Below, piece after piece: positions 43,682 to 51,619 of a stretch of DNA of 64,000 bases (position 1 is its first letter; each line of letters begins with the position of its first letter). The translations under genes and the position numbers were made by a program. The stretch covers positions 62,001 to 126,000 of the forward strand of contig NZ_JOAG01000010.1 in the NCBI RefSeq assembly GCF_000725485.1. The letters are read 5' to 3'. This DNA is from Nonomuraea candida. Lineage in GTDB: Bacteria; Actinomycetota; Actinomycetes; Streptosporangiales; Streptosporangiaceae. The notes beneath the pieces were generated by a model. That model ran no database searches. It saw only the letters and a list, made by a program, of their open reading frames with translations, and was not told the origin of the DNA.

Positions 43682-45364
43682 TCATTCGGCAAGGGACCGG
43701 TATAGAGCTTGATAAGTCTCGGCAACGCGGCTCCAGGTCCGCTTGGCGGCCACTTCCGCACGGCCCGCCTCGCCCATCTCGGCGCGCTTGGCGGGGTCGT
43801 CGCGCAGGCCGGCGATCGCCTTGGCCAGCTCGGCGGGGTCGCCGGCGGGCACCAGCATCCCGGCGCCGTCGGAGCCGACGAGCTCGGACAGCGCGGGCAG
43901 ATCGCTGAGCACGACCGGCTTGCCGAGCGCCATCGCCTCGACCGGTTTCAATGGCGTAACAAGCCGGCAGACGCGCAGGTCCTCGCGCGGGCAGGCGAAG
44001 ATGTCGATCGCGTCCTGCGCCTGCAGCGCCTCGTCGGGGCCGACCCGTCCGGGCAGGATCGCGTCCTTCAGGCCCAGCTCCTCGACCAGGGCGAGCAGGT
44101 TCTCGCGCTCGGTGCCGTCGCCGACGATGAGCACCCGCACGGGGGTGCGCTCGTCACGCAGCAGCGCGGCGGCCCGCAGCAGGGTGGCGAAGCCCTCGTA
44201 GGCCACGATGCTGGAGACCGAGCCGACGACGATTTCGTTGTCGGCGATGCCGTACTCGCGGCGGAACGAGGCGCCGTCGTACTGGGCGGTCAGCAGCGAG
44301 TCGTCCACGGCGTTGGGCGCCAGGTGGATCTTCTCCCTGGGCACGCCGCGCTCGACGATCTCGGCGGCCATCGTCTCGGCCAGCGTGACGACCGCGTCGG
44401 CCTCGCGCATCAGGAACGCCTCGCGCTCGCGCTGGAGCACGTGCCGCTGGCTGCCCACGCGGATCGGGTCGCGCGAAGCCCAGGTCTCCTCCAGGAAGCC
44501 GCGCACCTCGTAGACGAACGGGGTGCCCGTCCGGTCGCGCACGGCGTGCGCGATGGAGCCGTTGCGGTGGTCGGTGGCGGCGTGCAGGATCTGCGGGCGC
44601 AGCTCGGTGACGAGCTTGGTGACGCGGTCGGCGGCCCTGATGATGCGGCCCTGCGTCTCGAACGGCATCTCGCCGTGGGGCTCGGGCAGCAGCCGGTGAT
44701 AGGGGATGCCGTCGATCTCGTCGTACGGCGCCGCGTCCGCGTGGCCCTGCAGCATCGGCCAGCCCCAGCTCGTGACCACGTGCGGGTCGATGCCGGCGAC
44801 CTTCTGGGCGGTGACGATGCGGTGGGTGCGGACGGTGTAGCCGGCCTGGGTGTACGGCAGCGCGTTCGTGACCACGTGCAGCACGCGGTTCCTGACCCGC
44901 TCCAGGATGGCCACCTTGGGCCCCGGCGGGATCGGGTCGGGGCTGATCGCGGCCAGCTCGCCCCGGTAGTAGGCGGCCCGGCGCTTGACGAAGGGGTATT
45001 TGGTGTGGGCCTCGAGCACTTCGGCGGCCTCGCTGACCCGGCCGGCGTCCCAGTGCGCCTTGGCTTCGTTCCACGGGCCCTTGACCACGCGCATGCCGAA
45101 CTTGCGCACCATGCGCCGGGCCCGGCGGGCGGCCGGCCAGGCGACGCTGCCCACGATCGGCCGCAGCTTGGGCGGCAGCGTGTCGGCGGCTGCCTGGGCC
45201 ACGCGGACGGGGTCGGTTCTGACCTTCGTGATGACCACGCGGGAAACGATGATCGGGTGATGGACGAAGCCCTTGAGAAGTCCACCGACGCCGGCACGGG
45301 CGGACTTCGCGGAAACCCCGTCGGATCTACGGGAGGAGTCTTGACGACTGGCGTCGGATGCCAC
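43682..45364 (-). CDS. Glycosyltransferase family 4 with long N-terminal extension
   Basis: 560 residues from GTG 45364; longer readings would run into the divergent wecB. An N-terminal ~170-residue basic, helical region (RARRMVRKFGMRVVKGP, WDAGRVSEAAEVLEAH) precedes a GT-B domain: NRVLHVVTNALPYTQAGYTVRTH, RPQILHAATDHRNG, VTLAETMAAEIVERGVP, IVVGSVSSIVAYEGFATLLRA, VRVLIVGDGTERENL, the donor motif CRLVTPLKPVEAMALGKPVV and LVPAGDPAELAKAI. It is likely to extend the ManNAcA-containing polymer. A TACGGT box lies 6 bases upstream of the GTG. Confidence 0.87.
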   Translation of the reverse strand: MASDASRQDSSRRSDGVSAKSARAGVGGLLKGFVHHPIIVSRVVITKVRTDPVRVAQAAADTLPPKLRPIVGSVAWPAARRARRMVRKFGMRVVKGPWNEAKAHWDAGRVSEAAEVLEAHTKYPFVKRRAAYYRGELAAISPDPIPPGPKVAILERVRNRVLHVVTNALPYTQAGYTVRTHRIVTAQKVAGIDPHVVTSWGWPMLQGHADAAPYDEIDGIPYHRLLPEPHGEMPFETQGRIIRAADRVTKLVTELRPQILHAATDHRNGSIAHAVRDRTGTPFVYEVRGFLEETWASRDPIRVGSQRHVLQREREAFLMREADAVVTLAETMAAEIVERGVPREKIHLAPNAVDDSLLTAQYDGASFRREYGIADNEIVVGSVSSIVAYEGFATLLRAAALLRDERTPVRVLIVGDGTERENLLALVEELGLKDAILPGRVGPDEALQAQDAIDIFACPREDLRVCRLVTPLKPVEAMALGKPVVLSDLPALSELVGSDGAGMLVPAGDPAELAKAIAGLRDDPAKRAEMGEAGRAEVAAKRTWSRVAETYQALYRSLAE

Positions 45365-45370
45365 GCTGGG

Positions 45371-45376
45371 ACCGTA
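45371..45376 (-). promoter_or_regulatory. Leaderless-type -10 box for the GT4 gene
   Basis: TACGGT on the minus strand, 6 bases before GTG 45364, in the 56-base gap to divergent wecB. Confidence 0.4.
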
Positions 45377-45420
45377 CCATAGGCAGCGTTTTTTCCCTTC
45401 CGCTATGAAAGGCGAGGTCA

Positions 45421-46551
45421 ATGAGGGAGAACCCCCTGGTCCTGCACGTATTGGGTGCTCGTCCCAATTTCGTGAAAGCGGCCCCGGTGGTGCGGGCACT
45501 CGGCGAGCTCGGCGTGCGGCAGGGCATCATTCACACAGGTCAGCACTATGACGCGCTGATGTCCGACGTCTTCTTCGCCGACCTCGGGCTGCCCGAGCCG
45601 GTGGCGAACCTGGGCGTCGGCTCCGGCAGCCACGCCAAGCAGACGGCGGCCCTGCTCGTCGGCCTGGAGGAGGTCGTCCAGGCGCAGCAGCCCGACCTGG
45701 TCGTGGTCTACGGCGACGTCAACTCCACGCTGGCGGCGATCCTGGTCTGCGCCAAGCTCGGCGTGCCGACCGCGCACGTCGAGGCGGGGCTGCGCTCGTT
45801 CGATCGGGGCATGCCCGAGGAGGTCAACCGGGTCGTCACCGACGCGCTGGCCGACCTGCTCTTCGCCACCTCGCCCGAGGCGCTGGCGTTCCTGGCGAAC
45901 GAGGGCGTGCCCGCCGCCAAGGTGCACCTGGTGGGCAACCCCATGATCGACAGCCTCTTCTCGGCGCTGCCCGCGCTGGACCCGGCGCCCGTGGTGGCGC
46001 GGCTGGGCCTGCCCGCGCGCTACGCGGTGGCCACCCTGCACCGCCCGGCGAACGTGGACACTCCCGAGGCCGCCAAGGAGCTGGTCGACGCGGTGCTGGA
46101 GGTCTCGCGGCAGATCCCGGTCGTGGTGCCGGTCCACCCGCGCGGCAAGGCGCGGCTGGCCGAGGCCGGTCTGGTGGACGGCGAGTCCGTCCGGGTGGTC
46201 GACCCGCTGGGTTATGTGGACTTCCTCTCACTCGTACGCGGCGCCGCGCTGGTCGTCACGGACTCCGGCGGCGTGCAGGAGGAGACGACCATGCTGGGCG
46301 TCCCCTGCCTGACCGTCAGGCCCAACACCGAGCGCCCGATCACGATCACCCATGGCACGAACCGCCTGGTCACGCCCGCCCTGCTGCCGGCCGCGGCGGA
46401 GAAGGCGCTGGCCGACGGCGCCGCCACGCCGGCCGGGGAGCTGCCCGTGTTGTGGGACGGCAAGTCCGGACCGCGGATCGCCACGGTGATCGCCGCCTGG
46501 CTCAAGGGGGACAACCTGGCCCCCGCATCTCACGGCAAACGCCCCGAATAG
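45421..46551 (+). CDS. wecB: Non-hydrolysing UDP-GlcNAc 2-epimerase
   Basis: 376 residues, normal. It interconverts UDP-GlcNAc and UDP-ManNAc. Motifs: HVLGARPNFVKAAPVVRAL, IHTGQHYDALMSDVFF, VVYGDVNSTLAAILVCAKL, VAHVEAGLRS-type AHVEAGLRSFDRGMPEEVNR, VGNPMIDSL, TLHRPANVDT, VVPVHPRGKARL, VVTDSGGVQEETTMLGVPCLT and GTNRLV. All catalytic His, Glu and Asp positions look intact. Its product feeds the WecC-like dehydrogenase. The ATG has GGCGAGG upstream. Confidence 0.95.
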   Translation: MRENPLVLHVLGARPNFVKAAPVVRALGELGVRQGIIHTGQHYDALMSDVFFADLGLPEPVANLGVGSGSHAKQTAALLVGLEEVVQAQQPDLVVVYGDVNSTLAAILVCAKLGVPTAHVEAGLRSFDRGMPEEVNRVVTDALADLLFATSPEALAFLANEGVPAAKVHLVGNPMIDSLFSALPALDPAPVVARLGLPARYAVATLHRPANVDTPEAAKELVDAVLEVSRQIPVVVPVHPRGKARLAEAGLVDGESVRVVDPLGYVDFLSLVRGAALVVTDSGGVQEETTMLGVPCLTVRPNTERPITITHGTNRLVTPALLPAAAEKALADGAATPAGELPVLWDGKSGPRIATVIAAWLKGDNLAPASHGKRPE

Positions 46552-46604
46552 CGGGCGTATCACCCGTACTATGAGTTTCTCTGCTGAGCGATAGGCGTAT
46601 CACC

Positions 46605-48641
46605 ATGGCCGAAACCCCCGAAGAGCCCACCTTCCAGCGACTCGGGCCCGTCAACTGGCTACCCGAGGAGCGCAAGCTCGTCGAGCGGTACGAGGCGGAG
46701 GTCAGGGAGCTGCGGCGGCGGCTGGAGATCGCCGAGGCCAAGGCCGCGTACGCCACCTGGAAGCTGGAGGCCACGCAGGCCAAGCGCACGTTCAAGCTGG
46801 GCGAGGCGCTCGGCTCGAAGAGCCCCGGGAAGATCGTCGAGGCGGTCCGGTCGAGGGAGCGGGCGCCCAAGCCGCCCGTCCCGGTCAGCGAGGCGATCGC
46901 GGCGGCTGAGAACCGGCCGCCGCTGGTCGAGGTGCCGGCCGTGAAGTGGCCGAACGGGCCGGTGAACCGCCCCGACCTGAAGGTCGCGGTGATCCTGGAC
47001 GACTTCTCCCGGATGGCCTTCCGCTACGAGTGGGACCAGATCGAGTTCGGGCTGAAGGACTGGCCGGAGATCTTCGCCGAGAAGCGGCCCGACCTGCTGT
47101 TCTGCGAGTCGGCCTGGCACGGGAACCAGGGCCGCTGGCGCTACCAGATGACCGGCACCAACGCGCCCAAGGAGCCGCTGCGCGACCTGGTGGCCTGGTG
47201 CAGGCGCGAGGGCATCCCCACGGTCTTCTGGAACAAGGAGGACCCGCCGAACTTCGACTTCTTCATCGACACGGCCAAGCTGTTCGACTACGTGTTCACG
47301 TGCGACGGCGACATGGTGCCGAAATATCGGGAAATTTTGGGACACGACCGGGTGGACGTGCTGCAGTTCGCCGCCCAGCCCCGCGTGCACAACCCGATCC
47401 AGCAGAACAAGGGCCGCCTGCACGACGTGGTCTTCGCCGGCATGTACTTCCGGGACAAGCACCCCGAGCGTCGCGAGCAGATGGAGACCGTGCTCGACCC
47501 GGTCAGGGAGCTGGGCCTGCACATCTTCGCGCGCAACGGCGAGGTGGACGAGAAGTACGCCTGGCCCGAGAAGTACCGCCCGCACATCGTGGGCGAGCTG
47601 CCCTACGACCAGATGCTGGCCGCGTACCGGATGTACAAGGTCTTCCTCAACGTCAACTCCGTGCTCGACTCGCCCACCATGTGCGCGCGGCGCGTCTTCG
47701 AGCTGTCGGCCTGCGCGACCCCCGTGGTGTCGGGGTGGTCGCGGGCCATCGAGGAGACGTTCGGCGAGCTGGTCCCGATCGCGCGCGAGCCGGTCGAGTC
47801 CTACAACCAGGTGCTGCACCTGATCAACAGCCCCGAGCTGCGGGCCAGGATGGGGCACCTGGCGATGCGCGAGGTGTTCGACAAGCACCTGTTCTCGCAC
47901 CGCGTGGACCAGATCCTCCAGGACCTCGGCCACCGCGTGACCTCCCGGTCGCGCTCGATCACCGTCGTGCTGCCCACCAACCGGGCCTCCCAGATCGAGC
48001 ACGCGATCTCCTCGGTGGCCAAGCAGCGCCACCGCCCGCTCCAGCTCGTCATGGTGCTGCACGGCCTGGACATCGACCCGGTCGTGGTGGCGGACAAGGC
48101 CCGCATGGCGGGCGTCACGGACGTCACGGTCCTGCCCGCCGCCGCCGAGCTGTCGCTCGGGGCCTGCATGAACCTGGGCATCGCCGCCGCCGAGGGCGAG
48201 CTGATCGCCAAGATGGACGACGACAACCTCTACGGGGAGCACTACCTGTCGGACCTGGTCCGCGCGTTCGACTACTCCGACGCGGAGCTGACCGGCAAGG
48301 GCGCGCACTACGCGTACTTCGAGGGCAGCAACACCACGATGCTCCGCCTGCCCGGGCTGGAGCACCGCTACTCCTGGCTGGTCCAGGGCGGCACGTTCCT
48401 GGGCAAGGCCGAGCTGTTCCGCTCCTACCCCTTCGCCGACATCACCCGGGGCGAGGACACCCACCTGGTACGCCGCCTCAAGGAGGACGGGGTGAAGATC
48501 TACTCGGCGGACCGGTTCAACTTCGTCTACTGGCGCAGCGCGGACACCTCGATGCACACCTGGCAGGCCGACCACATCAAGCTGACCAGGAACGCGCAGT
48601 TCTCCTTCGTCGGCCGCCCGGACGACCACGTCCTCATCTGA
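46605..48641 (+). CDS. Bifunctional-looking glycosyltransferase: CgeB-like domain plus GT2 domain
   Basis: 678 residues. Coiled N-terminus (~20-65, ERYEAEVRELRRRLEIAEAK). The middle region (~115-440) is a CgeB/DUF3880-like GT-B module: VAVILDDFSRMAFRYEW, PDLLFCESAWHGNQGRW, GIPTVFWNKEDPPNFDFF, DYVFTCDGDMV, VVFAGMYFRDKHPERREQM and CARRVFELSACATPVVSGW. The C-terminal ~225 residues are a GT2-like GT-A domain: ITVVLPTNRASQIEHAISSV, LIAKMDDDNLYGEHYL (DxD) and FLGKAELFRSYPF. Two transferase domains in one chain suggest polymer assembly or two successive sugar additions. The 3' end including stop is duplicated 30 bases downstream. Confidence 0.85.
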   Translation: MAETPEEPTFQRLGPVNWLPEERKLVERYEAEVRELRRRLEIAEAKAAYATWKLEATQAKRTFKLGEALGSKSPGKIVEAVRSRERAPKPPVPVSEAIAAAENRPPLVEVPAVKWPNGPVNRPDLKVAVILDDFSRMAFRYEWDQIEFGLKDWPEIFAEKRPDLLFCESAWHGNQGRWRYQMTGTNAPKEPLRDLVAWCRREGIPTVFWNKEDPPNFDFFIDTAKLFDYVFTCDGDMVPKYREILGHDRVDVLQFAAQPRVHNPIQQNKGRLHDVVFAGMYFRDKHPERREQMETVLDPVRELGLHIFARNGEVDEKYAWPEKYRPHIVGELPYDQMLAAYRMYKVFLNVNSVLDSPTMCARRVFELSACATPVVSGWSRAIEETFGELVPIAREPVESYNQVLHLINSPELRARMGHLAMREVFDKHLFSHRVDQILQDLGHRVTSRSRSITVVLPTNRASQIEHAISSVAKQRHRPLQLVMVLHGLDIDPVVVADKARMAGVTDVTVLPAAAELSLGACMNLGIAAAEGELIAKMDDDNLYGEHYLSDLVRAFDYSDAELTGKGAHYAYFEGSNTTMLRLPGLEHRYSWLVQGGTFLGKAELFRSYPFADITRGEDTHLVRRLKEDGVKIYSADRFNFVYWRSADTSMHTWQADHIKLTRNAQFSFVGRPDDHVLI

Positions 48642-48671
48642 CCCGCCCCAGCCGACCACGTCCTCATCTGA
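48623..48671 (+). repeat. Duplicated gene end (19 bases incl. stop)
   Basis: CGACCACGTCCTCATCTGA at 48623-48641 is the end of the glycosyltransferase gene and recurs exactly at 48653-48671, 30 bases on. Confidence 0.95.
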
Positions 48672-48746
48672 TCCGCTGCGCCGAGCCGGCCCGCCCCGCC
48701 GCGGGACGCGCCGGGGGTGACGCGTCCCGCACGGGCATGGCCCATG

Positions 48747-49421
48747 TCACGTGGCGACGCGGGCGAGGTTCTGGTCGGCCAGGTTCGCCAGGTCGTACAG
48801 GCCCTGCGGCTTGACCCGCTGGCCGACCACCAGCATGCTCATGATCAACGTGCCGCGCCTGATCATCACCGAGCCGATCTGGGCGGTGGTGCTGCCGCCG
48901 GCCGCCGTGGTGAGGTAGGCCCGCGACTGGTCGCCCTTGGCGGGCATCTTCAGGGTCTTCGTGCGATAGGTCACCTTCGCGCCGCCGACGTCGGTCGTGT
49001 AGTCGGCGCACTGCTTGGGCAGCGGCGCGGGGAACTCGGCCGCCGGCAGCGACACCACGGCCTGCGTGATCGAGCCGCGCGCCGCGGAGAAGGCGATCAC
49101 CGCGGCCGGCGACCTGGCCACCTCCGGCTTGGCGGCGTCGAGCTGCGCGGCCCCCGCGCACAACGGCTGCTGCTCCTTGGCCTTGCGGATCGCGGCCAGG
49201 CCCTGCTGGGTGGACTTCAGCGTGCCGAACGCGCCCACCTCCGGCCCGTACGCGACGCTCATGCCCTTGGGCACCGGCAGCAGCGCGGCCCGCAGCTTGG
49301 CGCCCTCGACCTGTGGCGGGGCCGCCTCGGGAGACGAGGCGGGTGTCTTGACCTCTTCTGCTGAGGAGCATCCGGCGATGACCAGAGTGCTGACGAATAT
49401 ACCGGCGAATGCCTTCTTCAC
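48747..49421 (-). CDS. Lipoprotein, unknown
   Basis: 224 residues from GTG 49421, with GGGGGA upstream. Signal peptide ending in lipobox VIAGC (Cys18), so it should be a lipid-anchored outer-face protein. The mature ~200 residues have ALLPVPKGMSVAYGPEVGAF, paired Cys (LCAG ... KQCADY) and KVTYRTKTLKMP, a pattern like the extracytoplasmic sensor or PknH-type domains of actinobacterial lipoproteins. No enzyme motif is seen. It is separated by 258 non-coding bases from the next gene, in which I see nothing further. Confidence 0.8.
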   Translation of the reverse strand: MKKAFAGIFVSTLVIAGCSSAEEVKTPASSPEAAPPQVEGAKLRAALLPVPKGMSVAYGPEVGAFGTLKSTQQGLAAIRKAKEQQPLCAGAAQLDAAKPEVARSPAAVIAFSAARGSITQAVVSLPAAEFPAPLPKQCADYTTDVGGAKVTYRTKTLKMPAKGDQSRAYLTTAAGGSTTAQIGSVMIRRGTLIMSMLVVGQRVKPQGLYDLANLADQNLARVAT

Positions 49422-49679
49422 GGGTCCCCCATTTTCATTTCAACGGCATTATCGGAAAACGCTAGAGGACCTGGCGGGCAGGGACGCGAGCAACGCCGTT
49501 ATTTACGGTATTCAGGCGATTCGCGATCGTTTCCCGGTTCGCCCACGTTAGGCATTCGTCCTGGTGACGGCCGCAGGCCCGGCGCGAGCGGCATTCACGG
49601 GTACCAGGATGCGCAAAATGTTCCCCGAACCGCTGCGCGGCACCGCCCGGCTTTTCCGCGCGCTGCCGATGATCGCGGC

Positions 49680-51329
49680 ATGAGCCTGACTCCGCGCGCC
49701 CTCGGCATGGATCTGACCATTTCCCGGCGGGACTTCTTCGACGGCATCGCCGTGGGATGCGTGGCGGCGCCGGCGAAGCCGGCCCAGGGGACGCCAGGGC
49801 CCGCGGAGCGCTTCACCGTACGGGGGGACACGAGTGCGGCGCTCAGCGTGCCGCACGCGCTGCGGGACGGGCGGTTCTGGGAGCACGCGGGCCCCGCCGT
49901 GCCCACGGGCGAGCGCTACGACCTCGTCGTGGTCGGAGGCGGGCGCGGCGGGGCCGGGGCGGCGGCCGAGTGGCTGGCGCGGCATCCGCGCGACCGGGTC
50001 CTGATCCTCGACAACCACGACGATCCCGGCGGCCCCGGTGACCCCCGCGACCCTGGTGACCCTGGTGACCCCGGCCGTGGCAAGGCCCTCTGGGGGCCGG
50101 GCCCGTTCGACGCGGTGATGTGCGACGAGGAGAGCTTCGGGGCCGACACGCTGGTCAGGGTCGGCACGCCCGGCTGGGTCGAGCGGCTGCCGATCGCCCG
50201 GCGGGCCCGGCGGGACCTGCTCGCGCTGCACGGTGACGCGCCCGACTGGTTCCCCGGGCTGACGGCGGAGGGCAAGCAGGAGCGGCTGGCGGAGCTGACG
50301 TACTCGCGGTTCCTGCGGGAGGTGTGCGGGGCGCATCCGGACGTGGAGCGGTTCTGCCGGACGATGTCGTGCGCGGAGTGGGGCTACGACACGCGGGCGT
50401 TCGGCGCGATCGACGCCTGGGGCACCGGGTATCCGGGGTTCGGCGGGCTGGGGCTGGACCGGGAGAAGCCGTCCCGGTACAACTCGCCGACCGTGCGGGG
50501 GCGCTGGCACGGGCCGGCGGTGGACTCGCCCCCGCTGGAGATGACCGCGCTGGAGAGGACCGCGCCGGGGCCGGGCGGGCCGGCACCGGGCGGGCGGGCA
50601 CCGGGCGGGCGGGTGCGGGACGGGCGGGTGCGGGTGCGGCCGGGCAGTCCGGTGGTGTCCGTGCGCGACGGGACGGCGGCGGCGACCGTGGGCTACTTCG
50701 ACGGGCACCGGGTGCGCACCGTGGAGGCCGGGGCGGTGATCCTGGCCTGCTGGAGCGCGGTCGTGCCGTACCTGGTGCCCGGCCTGCCGGCGGAACGGCG
50801 GCGGGCGCTGCGCGCGGCCGTGCGGGTGCCGCTGGTGCGGGCCGACGTGCGGCTGCGCGAGGCGGGGGCGTGGCGGCGGCTGGGCGCGCGGCGGGTTCGG
50901 TGGACGGGCGCGTACTGGCGCGCGTGCGCGTTCGCGCCCCCGGACACCGTGCGCCTGCTGGCCACGCCGTGCCGGTCGGAGCTGGGGCCCGACGCGGGCT
51001 CGGCGGCGGGGCGGCGGGAGTTGTTCCGCACGCCGTACGACGTGCTGGAGCGGACCGTACGTGACCAGCTCGCGCGGCTGCTCGGCCCGGCCGGGTTCGA
51101 CCCCGGCCGCGACATCGCCGCCATCACCGTGCACCGGTGGGGCCACGCGCTCGCGCCCGAGTACTGCCGGCCGTGGCACGCGTTCTACCCCGACGGGCCG
51201 TTCCCCGCGGACGCGGCGCGCGGGCCCTTCGGCAGGATCGCGATCGCCGGCTCCGACGCCGGGCCCGGCTCCCGCGACGAGGCCCCCGTCCTGGCCGCGC
51301 GCCGGGCGGTGGCGGAGCTGTCGCGATGA
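49680..51329 (+). CDS. Spermidine dehydrogenase-like FAD protein
   Basis: 549 residues. The N-terminus LTISRRDFFDGIAVGCVAA resembles the twin-Arg-like start of SpdH-type proteins. The FAD-binding Rossmann motif is DLVVVGGGRGGAGAAAEWLA (~81-100) followed by VLILDNHDDPGG. In related SpdH proteins a conserved FGGHAKRNEF stretch follows LDNHDD; here it is replaced by repeated Gly-Asp-Pro residues, and a second Pro/Gly repeat lies near 280-305. Later family blocks remain (WGTGYPGFGGLGLDR, IAAITVHRWGHALAPEY, FGRIAIAGSDAGPGSRDEA). Activity on polyamines is uncertain because of the altered FAD region. The start is uncertain, with a weak ribosome site. Confidence 0.72.
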   Translation: MSLTPRALGMDLTISRRDFFDGIAVGCVAAPAKPAQGTPGPAERFTVRGDTSAALSVPHALRDGRFWEHAGPAVPTGERYDLVVVGGGRGGAGAAAEWLARHPRDRVLILDNHDDPGGPGDPRDPGDPGDPGRGKALWGPGPFDAVMCDEESFGADTLVRVGTPGWVERLPIARRARRDLLALHGDAPDWFPGLTAEGKQERLAELTYSRFLREVCGAHPDVERFCRTMSCAEWGYDTRAFGAIDAWGTGYPGFGGLGLDREKPSRYNSPTVRGRWHGPAVDSPPLEMTALERTAPGPGGPAPGGRAPGGRVRDGRVRVRPGSPVVSVRDGTAAATVGYFDGHRVRTVEAGAVILACWSAVVPYLVPGLPAERRRALRAAVRVPLVRADVRLREAGAWRRLGARRVRWTGAYWRACAFAPPDTVRLLATPCRSELGPDAGSAAGRRELFRTPYDVLERTVRDQLARLLGPAGFDPGRDIAAITVHRWGHALAPEYCRPWHAFYPDGPFPADAARGPFGRIAIAGSDAGPGSRDEAPVLAARRAVAELSR

Positions 51330-51336
51330 GGCGGCC

Positions 51337-51498
51337 GTGGCCGGGCGGCTCACCGCCCCGGGCGTGACGCCGTGGCAGGTGCCCGTGTACACGCTGCTCA
51401 CCTGGGCCGGACTCATCGTGATCTCGCTGGTGGTGCCGGCGTGGTCGTGGTCGACGCTCGCGGCGGCCCGCCGCGACCGGGGACTCTTGTCGCAATAA
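51337..51498 (+). CDS. Small single-span membrane protein, 53 residues
   Basis: GTG 51337, 7 bases after the preceding stop, with GAGG 5 bases upstream. It reads VAGRLTAPGVTPWQVPVY, one membrane helix (~18-38: LLTWAGLIVISLVVPAW) and a short basic tail ARRDRGLLSQ. No family is recognised. Its tight spacing to the SpdH-like gene suggests a partner protein. A chance frame cannot be excluded. Confidence 0.45.
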   Translation: MAGRLTAPGVTPWQVPVYTLLTWAGLIVISLVVPAWSWSTLAAARRDRGLLSQ

Positions 51499-51619
51499 TC
51501 CCGGTAATAACGCCTTCCTCCCACTGCGCCGGAAGCATAATCGGTGCTAGTCTCCTGTGCGATCTTCCGGAGGTGTATTTACACAAGGTGTGGAAATGCC
51601 CCCGACTCGAGGTTGGGAC

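Noticed and set aside
49548..51524. 658-codon minus-strand frame opposite the SpdH-like gene
   Set aside because: Low-complexity Arg/Pro/His product, antisense to a gene with clear family motifs.
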